Notes under the pieces: generated by a model
What the model was told of the DNA's origin: nothing
The model's input: only the letters and a program-made list of their open reading frames with translations
Databases searched by the model: none
Source of the DNA: JAMZMI01 sp964353015
GTDB taxonomy: Bacteria; Bacteroidota; Bacteroidia; Cytophagales; Cyclobacteriaceae
NCBI GenBank assembly: GCA_964353015.1
Contig: CAYGUA010000009.1
Span: forward strand, 101,030-165,029
DNA: 64,000 nt
Reading direction: 5' to 3'
Program-made: the position numbers and the translations under genes
Part shown: one piece after another, positions 42,576-51,668 of the stretch
Position numbering within the stretch: position 1 is the stretch's first letter
Layout of the letters: each line of letters opens with the position of its first letter

Positions 42576-42611
42576 AAAGCCATCCACCAAAAGTGGGTGG
42601 CTTTATTTTTT
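42576..42611 (+). terminator. rho-independent terminator
   Basis: Stem AAAGCCATCCAC (42576-42587) with GTGGGTGGCTTT (42593-42604), one G-U pair, followed by ATTTTTT. It lies 21 bases after the propeller lipoprotein gene. Confidence 0.85.
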
Positions 42612-42652
42612 GGATTTGACTAAATTCCATTCAAATTAAATCTCAGATCAAA

Positions 42653-44290
42653 ATGAAAATCACCAACCCAATTTTTTACCTACTCGCTTTAATTTTGACT
42701 TTTTGTAATCAACCACAGAAAGAATCCGAAGAAACACCTAACCCCATCGTAGATAAATTGGAAGACTATAAAACAGTAAAACTCACTACCGACCTTTCTC
42801 AACTTTCAGACAATGAAAAAGCCATGTTGCCCAAACTCATTGAAGCAGCAAAAATCATGGATGAACTTTTTTGGTTTGAAGCCTATGGCGACAAAGATGC
42901 TTTGATGTCCGAGATCACTGATGAAGAATTGGTTAAATATTTAAACATCAACTATGGTCCATGGGACAGGTTGGACGACAACAAATCCTTTTTGGATGGT
43001 GTGGGTGTAAAACCTGAAGGAGCTAATTTTTATCCTACTGATATGACCAAAGAAGAGTTTGAAAAAGCAGATCTTCCAGGAAAGGATAGTCAGTACACAT
43101 TTCTAAGAAGAGATGATAAAGGCGAGCTTTATGTGATTCCATACTTCGAAATGTTTCCAACTCAAGTACAAAGGGTTTCTGCTCTACTTCAAGAATGTGC
43201 AGAATTGGCGGAAGATGAAGGCTTGAAAAATTATCTAACGCTAAGGTCCCGAGCGATGCTTGACGATGAATATCAAGCAAGTGATTTTGCCTGGATGGAC
43301 ATGAAAACAAATGGAATTGACATTGTGATCGGGCCAATAGAGAATTATGAAGATAAATTATTCGGCTATAAATCTGCTCATGAAGCATACGTGCTTGTAA
43401 AAGATAAAAGCTGGAGTGATCGATTGGCAAAGTATGCAGCATTTTTGCCTGAGTTACAAAAAGGCATTCCTGTGCCAGCAGAATACAAAGCAGAAAAACC
43501 AGGAAGCGATGCTGACCTGAATGCTTATGATGTAGTTTATTATGCTGGTGATTGTAATTCAGGATCGAAAACCATAGCCATCAATCTACCAAATGATGAA
43601 GCAGTGACGCTAGCCAAAGGAAGCCGCAGATTGCAGCTAAAGAATGCCATGCAAGCAAAGTTTGAGCAAATCTTGGTTCCTATTTCAAAAGTACTAATCA
43701 CACCAGAACAACAGCAGTATATCACATTCGATGCTTTCTTTGGCAATACCATGTTTCACGAAGTGGCTCATGGTTTGGGCATCAAATACACACTTGATGG
43801 CAATGGTGAAGTGACTGTAAGAACAGCATTGAAAGAACATTATTCAGCTCTGGAAGAAGGCAAAGCCGATATTTTAGGATTGTACATGATTACCCAACTG
43901 CATGCTATGGGTGAGATAGAAGGCGACTTGAAGGAATACTACACCACTTTCATGGCTGGAATCTTCCGATCTGTAAGATTTGGTGCGGCTAGTGCACATG
44001 GCAAGGCCAATATGATACGATTCAATTTCTTTCAGGAAAAAGAAGCATTCACCAAAGTAGAAGATGGAACCTACAAAGTGGATTATGATAAACTCCAAAT
44101 CGCAATGAATGAACTATCAGCACTTATCCTGACACTTCAAGGCGATGGTAACTACGATGGTGTGAATCAATTGGTAAATGAAAAAGGCATTATTGGCGCT
44201 GAACTTCAAGCTGATTTAGATCGATTGGAAGCGCAGGACATTCCAGTTGATATCGTGTTTGAGCAAGGAGTAGAAGCCTTGGGACTCTAA
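42653..44290 (+). CDS. M49-like zinc metallopeptidase (dipeptidyl-peptidase III relative)
   Basis: The 545-residue protein has an N-terminal hydrophobic export sequence with a Cys at residue 19 in a poor lipobox (LTFC). The catalytic site is H369-E-V-A-H373 followed by EEGKAD (E401/E402), the order seen in peptidase family M49, where the second motif is EECRAE. Most M49 enzymes have a six-residue HExxxH; this one has the five-residue HExxH, as reported for Caldithrix DPP III. The chain is shorter than the roughly 700 residues of eukaryotic DPP III. It would cleave dipeptides from short peptides in the periplasm. Cleavage specificity is inferred. Confidence 0.78.
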   Translation: MKITNPIFYLLALILTFCNQPQKESEETPNPIVDKLEDYKTVKLTTDLSQLSDNEKAMLPKLIEAAKIMDELFWFEAYGDKDALMSEITDEELVKYLNINYGPWDRLDDNKSFLDGVGVKPEGANFYPTDMTKEEFEKADLPGKDSQYTFLRRDDKGELYVIPYFEMFPTQVQRVSALLQECAELAEDEGLKNYLTLRSRAMLDDEYQASDFAWMDMKTNGIDIVIGPIENYEDKLFGYKSAHEAYVLVKDKSWSDRLAKYAAFLPELQKGIPVPAEYKAEKPGSDADLNAYDVVYYAGDCNSGSKTIAINLPNDEAVTLAKGSRRLQLKNAMQAKFEQILVPISKVLITPEQQQYITFDAFFGNTMFHEVAHGLGIKYTLDGNGEVTVRTALKEHYSALEEGKADILGLYMITQLHAMGEIEGDLKEYYTTFMAGIFRSVRFGAASAHGKANMIRFNFFQEKEAFTKVEDGTYKVDYDKLQIAMNELSALILTLQGDGNYDGVNQLVNEKGIIGAELQADLDRLEAQDIPVDIVFEQGVEALGL

Positions 44291-44358
44291 TTTGAAAATA
44301 AAACCTTCTAACACTTTCTAATTGATTATTTTCGACCATTCTTTTAAATGATTACAAA

Positions 44359-45570
44359 TTGAAATTTTCAGAATTTGGACTTGATCCGAAACTACAAGAA
44401 GGCATTGAGGCGATTGGGTATTTAAATGCTACTCCAGTTCAGGAGGCAACCATTCCAATGATTTTGGCGGGAAAAGATCTCATCGCTTCGGCACAAACAG
44501 GAACAGGTAAAACTGCGGCTTTTCTTCTTCCCGTCATCCATAAAATCCTCCAACAACCATCGGATGATCACATCAAAGCATTGATCGTGGTACCAACACG
44601 CGAGTTGGCAGTTCAAATAGATCAGCAATTGGAAGGACTTTCTTATTACACCTCAGTAAGTTCCCTGGCCGTTTATGGAGGCGGAGACGGTTCTTCATTC
44701 GACAGAGAAAAAAAGGCACTTTCAGAAGGTGCTGATATTATCATTGGCACACCGGGTAGATTGATAGCTCACCTCAACATGAAATATGTAAAGGTGAATC
44801 AATTGGATTATTTGATTCTGGACGAAGCGGATAGAATGCTGGATATGGGATTTAATGAAGACATTATGAAAATCATGTCTTTCCTTCCAAAAAAACGTCA
44901 ATCTCTTTTGTTTTCTGCTACTATGCCACCGAAAATGAGAAGCTTGGCAAAAGAAATACTCATTGATCCTGAAGAAGTGAGCATCTCCATTTCCAAGCCA
45001 AATGAGAAAATCGTTCAAGCGGCCTTCATAGTCTATGATGCACAGAAAATTCCATTAGTAAAACATATCCTGAAGGCAGATTGGCTGAAAAGTGTCATCG
45101 TATTTTGTTCCACAAAAGACAGTGCAAAACAACTCACGCGCGATCTCAAAAAAGCAGGAAATCCTGTGGAAGAGATCCATTCAGATCTTGACCAAAAACA
45201 GCGAGAAGATGTTTTAGCAAAATTCAAAAGCAAAAAACTCGTCACACTTGTTGCTACTGATATATTATCAAGGGGTATAGATGTGGAAGATATTGATCTG
45301 GTCATCAACTTTGATGTTCCAAACGATGGTGAGGACTATATTCACCGAATTGGTAGAACAGCCAGGGCAGCTTCAAAAGGTGCAGCATTCACCTTTGTGA
45401 ATGAAAAAGAACAAGGTAAAATGCTGGTAATAGAAGAGCTATTAGGCAAACCCGTGCCAAAGGCTAAAATCCCAGCACACATTGGAGAAGGTCCCGAATA
45501 CAAACCAGTAAAAGGTCGAGGTGGCCGTGGTGGTGGATTCAAAGGCAAAAAAGGGCCAAGAAGGAAATAA
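44359..45570 (+). CDS. DEAD-box RNA helicase
   Basis: The 403-residue helicase has all classical motifs: the Q motif near PVQEATIP, AQTGTGKT (I), PTRELA (Ia), GTPGR (Ib), DEAD (II, LILDEADRML), SAT (III), DILSRGIDVEDIDLVINFD (V) and HRIGRTARA (VI). A short basic, Gly-rich tail (RGGRGGGFKGKKGPRRK) binds RNA. This is the RhlE/CsdA-like type used in RNA turnover and ribosome assembly in the cold. The start is a TTG at 44359; no in-frame ATG is near, and the KFSEFGLDP start is normal for the family. Confidence 0.93.
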   Translation: MKFSEFGLDPKLQEGIEAIGYLNATPVQEATIPMILAGKDLIASAQTGTGKTAAFLLPVIHKILQQPSDDHIKALIVVPTRELAVQIDQQLEGLSYYTSVSSLAVYGGGDGSSFDREKKALSEGADIIIGTPGRLIAHLNMKYVKVNQLDYLILDEADRMLDMGFNEDIMKIMSFLPKKRQSLLFSATMPPKMRSLAKEILIDPEEVSISISKPNEKIVQAAFIVYDAQKIPLVKHILKADWLKSVIVFCSTKDSAKQLTRDLKKAGNPVEEIHSDLDQKQREDVLAKFKSKKLVTLVATDILSRGIDVEDIDLVINFDVPNDGEDYIHRIGRTARAASKGAAFTFVNEKEQGKMLVIEELLGKPVPKAKIPAHIGEGPEYKPVKGRGGRGGGFKGKKGPRRK

Positions 45571-45600
45571 TCAACTTGTTGGGAATTTAGGAAATTGGGT

Positions 45601-45963
45601 ATGCTCACTCTCTTCATATACTTATCTACCATATTACAGCAACCATCGCTATTGGGCGTTTGGGGAAAGACTTCTGATTTAGAATATGAAGAGTGTGGTG
45701 ATCAGCTAGTTTTTTCATCTGATAATAAATTGACATTTCTAAATGAATGCTATGGGGATACCAGCGATGAAATAGGAACAGCCAATTACTTCATTCAAAA
45801 TGATTCCATTAAACTTTCATCAATAAAATTCAAAACCAATTATTCATCTTTCATTGATAATGAATTTAAAATGTTGAAGTACAGTTTAACAATCGACACC
45901 TTATATTTAACTGTGTATTCTGATAGAATGCAAACTGAGAAATACATAAAAGTAACCCAATAA
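45601..45963 (+). CDS. small exported hypothetical protein
   Basis: The 120-residue frame starts at ATG 45601; TTG 45595 is less likely. It begins with a short hydrophobic stretch (MLTLFIYLSTILQQ) that may serve as a signal peptide, followed by LLGVWGKTSDLEYEECGDQ, a start often seen in small lipocalin-like periplasmic proteins. The rest is beta-rich. The family is not recognised. It lies between the helicase and a conserved tudor-like protein. Confidence 0.6.
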   Translation: MLTLFIYLSTILQQPSLLGVWGKTSDLEYEECGDQLVFSSDNKLTFLNECYGDTSDEIGTANYFIQNDSIKLSSIKFKTNYSSFIDNEFKMLKYSLTIDTLYLTVYSDRMQTEKYIKVTQ

Positions 45964-45981
45964 AACAATCTTGTAAGAACA

Positions 45982-46509
45982 ATGGATTTAGGAATTGGAT
46001 CAAGAGTGCGCCATGCAGAGTTTGGTGTGGGCGTAGTGGTACAGGTGACTTCAGACGAATTCATCATCACATTTGTAAATCATGGTGTAAAAGAAATTGG
46101 TTTGATTTATGCCGATGATGAGCTGGAGGTTTTGGAAAAAGCTGCCCCGATCAAAGGTCTTGTTAGTCTGGCAGATATAGAGGCCACTTTATTAAAAATT
46201 GTAGGACAAATTGCCGATGAAATTTCACTCGTAGATATGCATGGAAAATGGACTGGAGGAAAGTTGATTTTCCAACCAGGCAATCCTGAATTGAAACCCT
46301 ATGAACTTCCGGTTGAAACATTCTTTCACAAAATTGTGATGGTGAGGGATCGTCTGAGAGTAATGGAGCAGCGCGTGAATAGTTCTGAATTGAGTGATGA
46401 AGACAAAGTAAACATGCAGCAATACATCACACGGATCTATGGCAGTTTAACCTCATTCAATATTCTATTTAAAAGCAAAGCAGAAGGGTTTACAGGAATG
46501 AGTTCCTGA
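45982..46509 (+). CDS. conserved cytoplasmic protein with tudor/SH3-like N-terminal domain
   Basis: The 175-residue protein begins with a small beta-barrel (IGSRVRHAEFGVGVVVQV, then YADDELEVL, residues 4-50) similar to CarD-, UvrD- or DUF3553-type tudor domains that contact nucleic acid or polymerase. The remainder is helical (about 60-170) and of unknown function. No signal peptide. Its genes often stand alone in Bacteroidota; here it follows a small exported protein by 18 bases and ends at a strong terminator. Confidence 0.7.
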   Translation: MDLGIGSRVRHAEFGVGVVVQVTSDEFIITFVNHGVKEIGLIYADDELEVLEKAAPIKGLVSLADIEATLLKIVGQIADEISLVDMHGKWTGGKLIFQPGNPELKPYELPVETFFHKIVMVRDRLRVMEQRVNSSELSDEDKVNMQQYITRIYGSLTSFNILFKSKAEGFTGMSS

Positions 46510-46532
46510 TAATTGGGTACCTAATAAACATT

Positions 46533-46568
46533 AAAAAGCCTTTGGTAGAAATCTACCAAAGGCTTTTT
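46533..46568. terminator. bidirectional rho-independent terminator
   Basis: A 16-bp perfect stem AAAAAGCCTTTGGTAG/CTACCAAAGGCTTTTT (46533-46548 with 46553-46568) with loop AAAT, flanked by A- and T-runs, between convergent genes. Confidence 0.92.
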
Positions 46569-46592
46569 TGTTCCGGTTTGTGCTCTGAATTA

Positions 46593-46919
46593 TTACTCGT
46601 ATCGAATAGCCGTTCCGCTTGCACTTACCATCATCATCCCTCCGGCTTTACCTACAGTTTCATAGTCGAGATCAACTGCGATGACGGCATTTGCTCCTAA
46701 AGCACTAGCAGCCTCCTGCATTTCTCTCACGGCAATGTCTTTGGCTTCCTTCAATGCCGTTTCATAAGCACCAGACCTACCTCCTACTACATCAGTGATT
46801 GATGCAAATATGTCTTTGAAAATATTGGCACCAATGATTGCTTCTCCAGTCACCATACCATAATATTTGGTGATTTTACTTCCTTCAATATTGTTTGTTG
46901 TGGTAATAAGCATGCTCAA
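46593..46919 (-). CDS. YbjQ-family protein (heavy-metal-binding domain)
   Basis: The 108-residue protein matches the YbjQ/DUF74 family along its length: LITTTNNIEGSKI, VTGEAIIGANIFKDIFA, GGRSGAYE and the C-terminal AVDLDYETV. Such proteins form pentamers and are proposed to bind heavy metals, but the cellular role is poorly defined. A single cytoplasmic gene, convergent with the tudor-like gene. Confidence 0.93.
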   Translation of the reverse strand: MSMLITTTNNIEGSKITKYYGMVTGEAIIGANIFKDIFASITDVVGGRSGAYETALKEAKDIAVREMQEAASALGANAVIAVDLDYETVGKAGGMMMVSASGTAIRYE

Positions 46920-47018
46920 TTCAATTTTAGATAAGATTTTAAAGTTTTTGATTTAACCATAAAAGCAAACGCTAAAATCCTTTTTGAGTTGTCAACTTAT
47001 TTGTAAGCAACCAAAAGT

Positions 47019-48296
47019 CTAGGAGAGAAGCCAAAATTGCAGATACCAAACTCCAATTGCTGCTGCATAGCCTAGCAATGCGGGAATTGATCCTTTGGAA
47101 ATATAGTATTTGATTGATAGCTCTGGCACTTGTCCCATGGCCGCCACTCCAGCGGCCGATCCGATTACAAGTATGCTTCCTCCTGTTCCGGCTGTAATCG
47201 CCAACAATACCCAATACTGTGGGTTTATCCCGTCCGGTAGCATTTCAATAACCGCAGCTGTCAATGGCACATTATCTAATACAGATGAGATTACGCCAAG
47301 AACTGAATGGCCCAAAATCATTGCTGTTTCATTTGACCCAGGGTTCTCCCCAAAAATCAAAGCGGCTATTTTATCCAAAATACCATAATACCCTAATGCA
47401 TTGACCGCCAAAAGAATACCAATAAAAAAAGCAATAGTTGCCATGTCAATAGTTTTTATGACATTCACTATCTTATTGGCTTTCTTCTTTAATTTCCCTC
47501 TTTTCAACCTAAAATCAATCACAATTGCCGCAGTTCCCAAACCGAACAAAATTCCAAAAAATGGTGGCAAATGGAGCAAATTGACCAAAACGGCAAAGCC
47601 AAAAGTCATGAAGCCCAAAAAGATAATATTCCATTGAAGTGGGAGTACTTCTGCTGATTCGCGTCCTTCTCTAATCTCTTTAACAATTTGTCTTGTGAGT
47701 AAGTATTGTGGTATGACCCAAGCAATCAATGAAGGCAAAAAGCCGTAGAATAAAACTTCCCATGCGGTAAATTTTTCAGCTAGCCACATCATGATTGTCG
47801 TAATATCGCCTACTGGAGACATGGCTCCTCCAGCATTAGCTGCAATTACTGTATTAATCACGAAAATATTAAAATTCTCTTTTCGTAAATAAAGGAATCT
47901 ACCCACTTGAATCATGACAAGTGTTGTAGTCAGGTTATCCAATAATGAAGATGCAAAGAAGGTTATTAAACCCAGCAGCCAAAATAGCACGGTATTACTA
48001 ATCCTTAACGCAAAAAGCTTATTTTCTAACCATGTAAAAAAACGATAATGGCCCATCATTTCCACGATGGTCATTGCTCCCATAAGAAAGACTATTAACT
48101 CAAATATTTCTGCCGAACTCTTCTGAAGTGCTATGTGCATGGATTCGGGTGAACCTCCAAAAGAGGCGACCATCCACATAACTGTGCCTGAAAACAATGC
48201 TATCCAGCTTTTATTTATACCAAGTGAATGTTCAAAGGAGATTGCGACAATTGCATTCGCAAAAATTACGATCAGTATTATTCCTATAAGGTCCAT
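47019..48296 (-). CDS. nhaD: sodium:proton antiporter NhaD
   Basis: The 425-residue inner-membrane protein has about 11-13 hydrophobic helices of the ion-transporter superfamily. NhaD traits are visible: SLGINKSWIALFSG near the start, FLMGAMTIVEMMGHY, the SSLLDNLTTTLVM motif with its acidic and Thr residues, NAGGAMSPVGDITT, and the paired motif SSVLDNVPLTAA in the second half. It expels Na+ or Li+ in exchange for H+, in keeping with a saline habitat. Monocistronic. Confidence 0.93.
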   Translation of the reverse strand: MDLIGIILIVIFANAIVAISFEHSLGINKSWIALFSGTVMWMVASFGGSPESMHIALQKSSAEIFELIVFLMGAMTIVEMMGHYRFFTWLENKLFALRISNTVLFWLLGLITFFASSLLDNLTTTLVMIQVGRFLYLRKENFNIFVINTVIAANAGGAMSPVGDITTIMMWLAEKFTAWEVLFYGFLPSLIAWVIPQYLLTRQIVKEIREGRESAEVLPLQWNIIFLGFMTFGFAVLVNLLHLPPFFGILFGLGTAAIVIDFRLKRGKLKKKANKIVNVIKTIDMATIAFFIGILLAVNALGYYGILDKIAALIFGENPGSNETAMILGHSVLGVISSVLDNVPLTAAVIEMLPDGINPQYWVLLAITAGTGGSILVIGSAAGVAAMGQVPELSIKYYISKGSIPALLGYAAAIGVWYLQFWLLS

Positions 48297-48460
48297 GAAT
48301 TTTCTATCTCCGCTATTCTAAAATCAGAAAAATGGGGTTTACCCTGTGAAATTTGCCGCAAAGCTAAACACCCTAGATTCTAATTGCTATGGAAAGCATT
48401 TATTCTATCTCAATCTTTATTATGAATTTTGTCAGGCATCTAGCCTAAATAAGCAATCTG

Positions 48461-49375
48461 CTATCTCAACAAATCCGTACCCAAAGCTTTTCGCTTATAT
48501 GCTTTATTTAGGATAGGATAGATTAAAACTGATATCAAAATCAGACTTGTACCCAGGTAAAATCCAGATGTCATTTTTTCCTTTTCAGGAAACAGAAACA
48601 AGGCCATGATGATACCATATACAGGCTCAAGATTTGTGGTGAGGTTGACAAAAAATGCAGAAAGTCGCTTCATCAACATTACAGAATATGAATAAGCGAA
48701 AACCGTACATACCAGAGATAAGATCAATAAATAACCCCAATCACTTAGCGTTGGACTGAGCATTAGCTCATGATTGGGAGTAAGTTCCAGATAGAAAGGA
48801 AAGAACAAAACGATTGAGAGACACGCGCCCGCCATTTCATAAAAAGTAATCACATAGGGATCCATGCGCTGAGTGAGTTTGGCATTGATCACTGAAAAAA
48901 CGGCAGCCAAAAATGCAGATATTACGGCCACCGAAAAACCAATCACATTATCAAACTCTACATTGAAAATGATAGCAATACCAACAAAAGCAATGGCACT
49001 CAATATGACTTCAAATAGTTTGATCTTTCGCTTAGAAACTAAAGGTTCGATGAAGCTGGTCCACATGGAGCATGTAGCCATACCGGCTAAACAGATGGAT
49101 ATATTTGACATTCGGGCGGCAAGGAAAAACAAAATCCAATGACCCGCTATGATCGCACCGACAATCAGCACCTTGAAGTAATCAATCCTATGTGGAAGAG
49201 AAAATGGCTTTTTCCAAACCCATACCACGATTAACAATCCAAAAAAAGCGATTAACGTGCGGTAGAAAACCAGCTCAACAGAAGGCAATGTAATGACAGC
49301 ACCAAGTATGGCTGTAAAACCCCAAATGATCACAAGAAGATGGAGCATCGCGGTATCCTTTTGTTCCTGAATCAT
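48461..49375 (-). CDS. EamA/DMT-family transporter
   Basis: The 304-residue inner-membrane protein has ten hydrophobic helices and two EamA repeats. I chose the ATG at 49375 (MIQEQKDTAMLHLLV), which gives an ATGA overlap with the stop of the upstream LptF/G-type gene; the longer frame to 49435 would run inside that gene. DMT exporters move small metabolites; the substrate is unknown. It is third in the tgt-lptF/G-DMT operon. Confidence 0.9.
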   Translation of the reverse strand: MIQEQKDTAMLHLLVIIWGFTAILGAVITLPSVELVFYRTLIAFFGLLIVVWVWKKPFSLPHRIDYFKVLIVGAIIAGHWILFFLAARMSNISICLAGMATCSMWTSFIEPLVSKRKIKLFEVILSAIAFVGIAIIFNVEFDNVIGFSVAVISAFLAAVFSVINAKLTQRMDPYVITFYEMAGACLSIVLFFPFYLELTPNHELMLSPTLSDWGYLLILSLVCTVFAYSYSVMLMKRLSAFFVNLTTNLEPVYGIIMALFLFPEKEKMTSGFYLGTSLILISVLIYPILNKAYKRKALGTDLLR

Positions 49376-50457
49376 CGAGGCACTGTTCGGTACATAAACA
49401 CACCAACAATAGAAAACACAATATTCGGCAACCAAATAGCAAGGAGTGGTGGATTGATTGAACCCGCTTCAGCTATGGCTTTGGATAAAATGAAAAATAT
49501 GATAAACACAAAAGCGATAAAAAAGCCCAATGCGATTTGAAAGCCCGTACCTCTCCTATTTTTTCTTGCTGAAACAATCAATGCCATCAAAACCAAAATG
49601 ATCACGCTAAAAGGCTGCATGTACCTGATGTATTTTTCGATTACGTAAACCTGCACATCATCAGCTCCACGTGACTTTTGCAATTCAATATAATCATACA
49701 ATTCAGGCATAGTGAGTGTCACTTGTCTGCTCTCACTATTTTGAAAATCTGCAGGAGAAAGCGCCAATGTTGTATCCATGGTCTCCCGGAATTTGCCTTC
49801 AGTGACTATCTCCTTATCTGGTAGTATTTCCCTTTTTTGCCATTGATAAAATTTCCATTTAAGTGTAGCTGTATCCCATTGCATTCTTTTGGCTGAGATT
49901 TTCTCAATCAACTCTTCCTCCTCGATATGCTCCAGAGTCACTACATATCCGATATCACGCTGATTGTTGTAGCGATCAATATAGATGTAGTCGTTTTGCC
50001 CAATTTTGATATGAATGTTTCTATCACTGTAGTAAAATGGCTTTTCGATATACTCTAGTTCAAAGGTGATTCTGAATTTATTGGCATCAGGCAGCACATA
50101 TCCATTGAGATAAAAACTCATCCCACCGATGAGAACAGCAGCCATTAAATAAGGGAACATCAGCCTTCGAAAACTTATACCAGATGCAAGAATGGCGACT
50201 ATCTCAGTTTGTGAAGCGAGCTTGGCCGTCACAAATACCGTGGCAATAAAGGATGTAATAGGTGTGAGCAGTACAGCGAAAAAAGGAAAGAACGTGAGGT
50301 AGTAATTCATTATGAGGCTTGCGGGCACTTCATTTTTCATGAAATCATCATTCTTTTCAGTGAAATCAATCACACAAATGATCACCACTAAACCTATCAC
50401 TACAAATAGGAAAGTGGTCAATAGCTTTTTTAATATGTACCAATCAAGCTTTTTCAT
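49372..50457 (-). CDS. LptF/LptG family LPS-export permease
   Basis: The 361-residue protein of the YjgP/YjgQ family starts MKKLDWYILKKLLTTFLF, with three N-terminal helices (about 10-115), a periplasmic beta-jellyroll (about 125-265, NDYIYIDRYNN) and three C-terminal helices (about 270-358). It is a membrane subunit of the LptB2FG complex that extracts lipopolysaccharide from the inner membrane. Only one such gene is present here, so F or G cannot be told. It begins directly after the tgt stop and overlaps the DMT gene by 4 bases. Confidence 0.9.
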   Translation of the reverse strand: MKKLDWYILKKLLTTFLFVVIGLVVIICVIDFTEKNDDFMKNEVPASLIMNYYLTFFPFFAVLLTPITSFIATVFVTAKLASQTEIVAILASGISFRRLMFPYLMAAVLIGGMSFYLNGYVLPDANKFRITFELEYIEKPFYYSDRNIHIKIGQNDYIYIDRYNNQRDIGYVVTLEHIEEEELIEKISAKRMQWDTATLKWKFYQWQKREILPDKEIVTEGKFRETMDTTLALSPADFQNSESRQVTLTMPELYDYIELQKSRGADDVQVYVIEKYIRYMQPFSVIILVLMALIVSARKNRRGTGFQIALGFFIAFVFIIFFILSKAIAEAGSINPPLLAIWLPNIVFSIVGVFMYRTVPR

Positions 50458-51588
50458 TTAGAGCCTGGTTGTTACCTTTTTTACCATCATATTTTTCCAT
50501 TCGGCAAATGTGCCTTGTTGTATTTGCAGCCTGGCCTGCCTTACTAACCACAAATAGAATGTCAAATTGTGGATACTGGATATTTGAGCTCCCAATATTT
50601 CCTTACTCATGATCAAATGACGCAAATAAGCACGGGTATAAAAGGTGCTCACATAGCCTTTAATTTTAGGATCAATAGCTGAAAAATCAGTTTTCCATTT
50701 TTCATTTTTAATATTGATAATGCCTTCAGAAGTAAACAACATCCCATTTCGGGCATTTCTTGTTGGCATCACACAATCAAACATATCAATTCCCAAGGCA
50801 ATGCATTCCAGAATATTTTCCGGAGTACCCACACCCATGAGATAGCGTGGCTTGTCTTTTGGTAAAATACCACAAACCAGATCGGTCATGGCGTACATAT
50901 CTTCATGCGGCTCACCTACCGACAATCCACCAATCGCATTCCCTTCGCGTTCTTTTTTGGCAATGTACTCTGCGGATTGCATCCTTAAATCTGGATAAGT
51001 GCTGCCTTGCACAATGGGGAAAAGCGTTTGGCTATAACCATATTTTGGTTCGGTTTGATCAAAATGTGTGGTGCATCTGTCAAGCCAGCGATGTGTCATG
51101 TGCATGGATTTTTCAGCATAGTCTTTATCACATGGATAAGGCGTGCATTCATCGAAAGCCATGATAATGTCTGCTCCAATGGATCGCTGAATATCCATCA
51201 CATTCTCCGGAGAAAACACATGTTTAGATCCGTCAATATGTGATTTGAAAGTAACGCCTTCCTCATTGATTTTTCTATTATCGCCCAGCGAATAGACTTG
51301 ATATCCTCCACTATCAGTAAGTATAGGTTTGTCCCAACCGTTAAATCCATGCAATCCACCAGCCGCTTCAATCACCTCCAGACCGGGTCTGAGATATAAA
51401 TGGTAAGTATTTCCCAAAATGATCTGTGCCGCAATGTCATCATGAAGTTCGCGCTGATGCACTGCCTTCACAGTACCAGCAGTGCCTACAGGCATGAAAA
51501 TCGGGGTTTCAATCGATCCGTGATCAGTTTCAATGACGCCAGCACGAGCATTGGATTTGGGATCTGTATTTTGTAAGGTAAACTTCAT
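50458..51588 (-). CDS. tgt: tRNA-guanine transglycosylase (queuosine biosynthesis)
   Basis: The 376-residue enzyme exchanges guanine-34 of tRNAs with GU(N) anticodons for a queuine precursor. The catalytic residues are D92 (TDSGGYQV) and the nucleophile D271 (MFDCVMPTRNARNG), and IGGLSVGEP forms the substrate pocket. The zinc ligands known from E. coli (C302, C304, C307, H333) align with I309, G311, S314 and H340, so all three cysteines are missing and only the histidine remains. From memory this is shared by Bacteroides homologues. It is the first gene of the tgt-lptF/G-DMT operon. Confidence 0.95.
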   Translation of the reverse strand: MKFTLQNTDPKSNARAGVIETDHGSIETPIFMPVGTAGTVKAVHQRELHDDIAAQIILGNTYHLYLRPGLEVIEAAGGLHGFNGWDKPILTDSGGYQVYSLGDNRKINEEGVTFKSHIDGSKHVFSPENVMDIQRSIGADIIMAFDECTPYPCDKDYAEKSMHMTHRWLDRCTTHFDQTEPKYGYSQTLFPIVQGSTYPDLRMQSAEYIAKKEREGNAIGGLSVGEPHEDMYAMTDLVCGILPKDKPRYLMGVGTPENILECIALGIDMFDCVMPTRNARNGMLFTSEGIINIKNEKWKTDFSAIDPKIKGYVSTFYTRAYLRHLIMSKEILGAQISSIHNLTFYLWLVRQARLQIQQGTFAEWKNMMVKKVTTRL

Positions 51589-51668
51589 AGCTTTATCCAG
51601 TCGGCAAAAATAGTTTTACTCATAAGAATAATGGTATAAGCGACCCTCTATATTTGTCGGCAGCTGAT

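Noticed and set aside
49376..49435. N-terminal extension of the DMT transporter
   Set aside because: It lies within the LptF/G-type gene and has a non-membrane Cys/Tyr-rich start; ATG 49375 gives a clean ATGA overlap.
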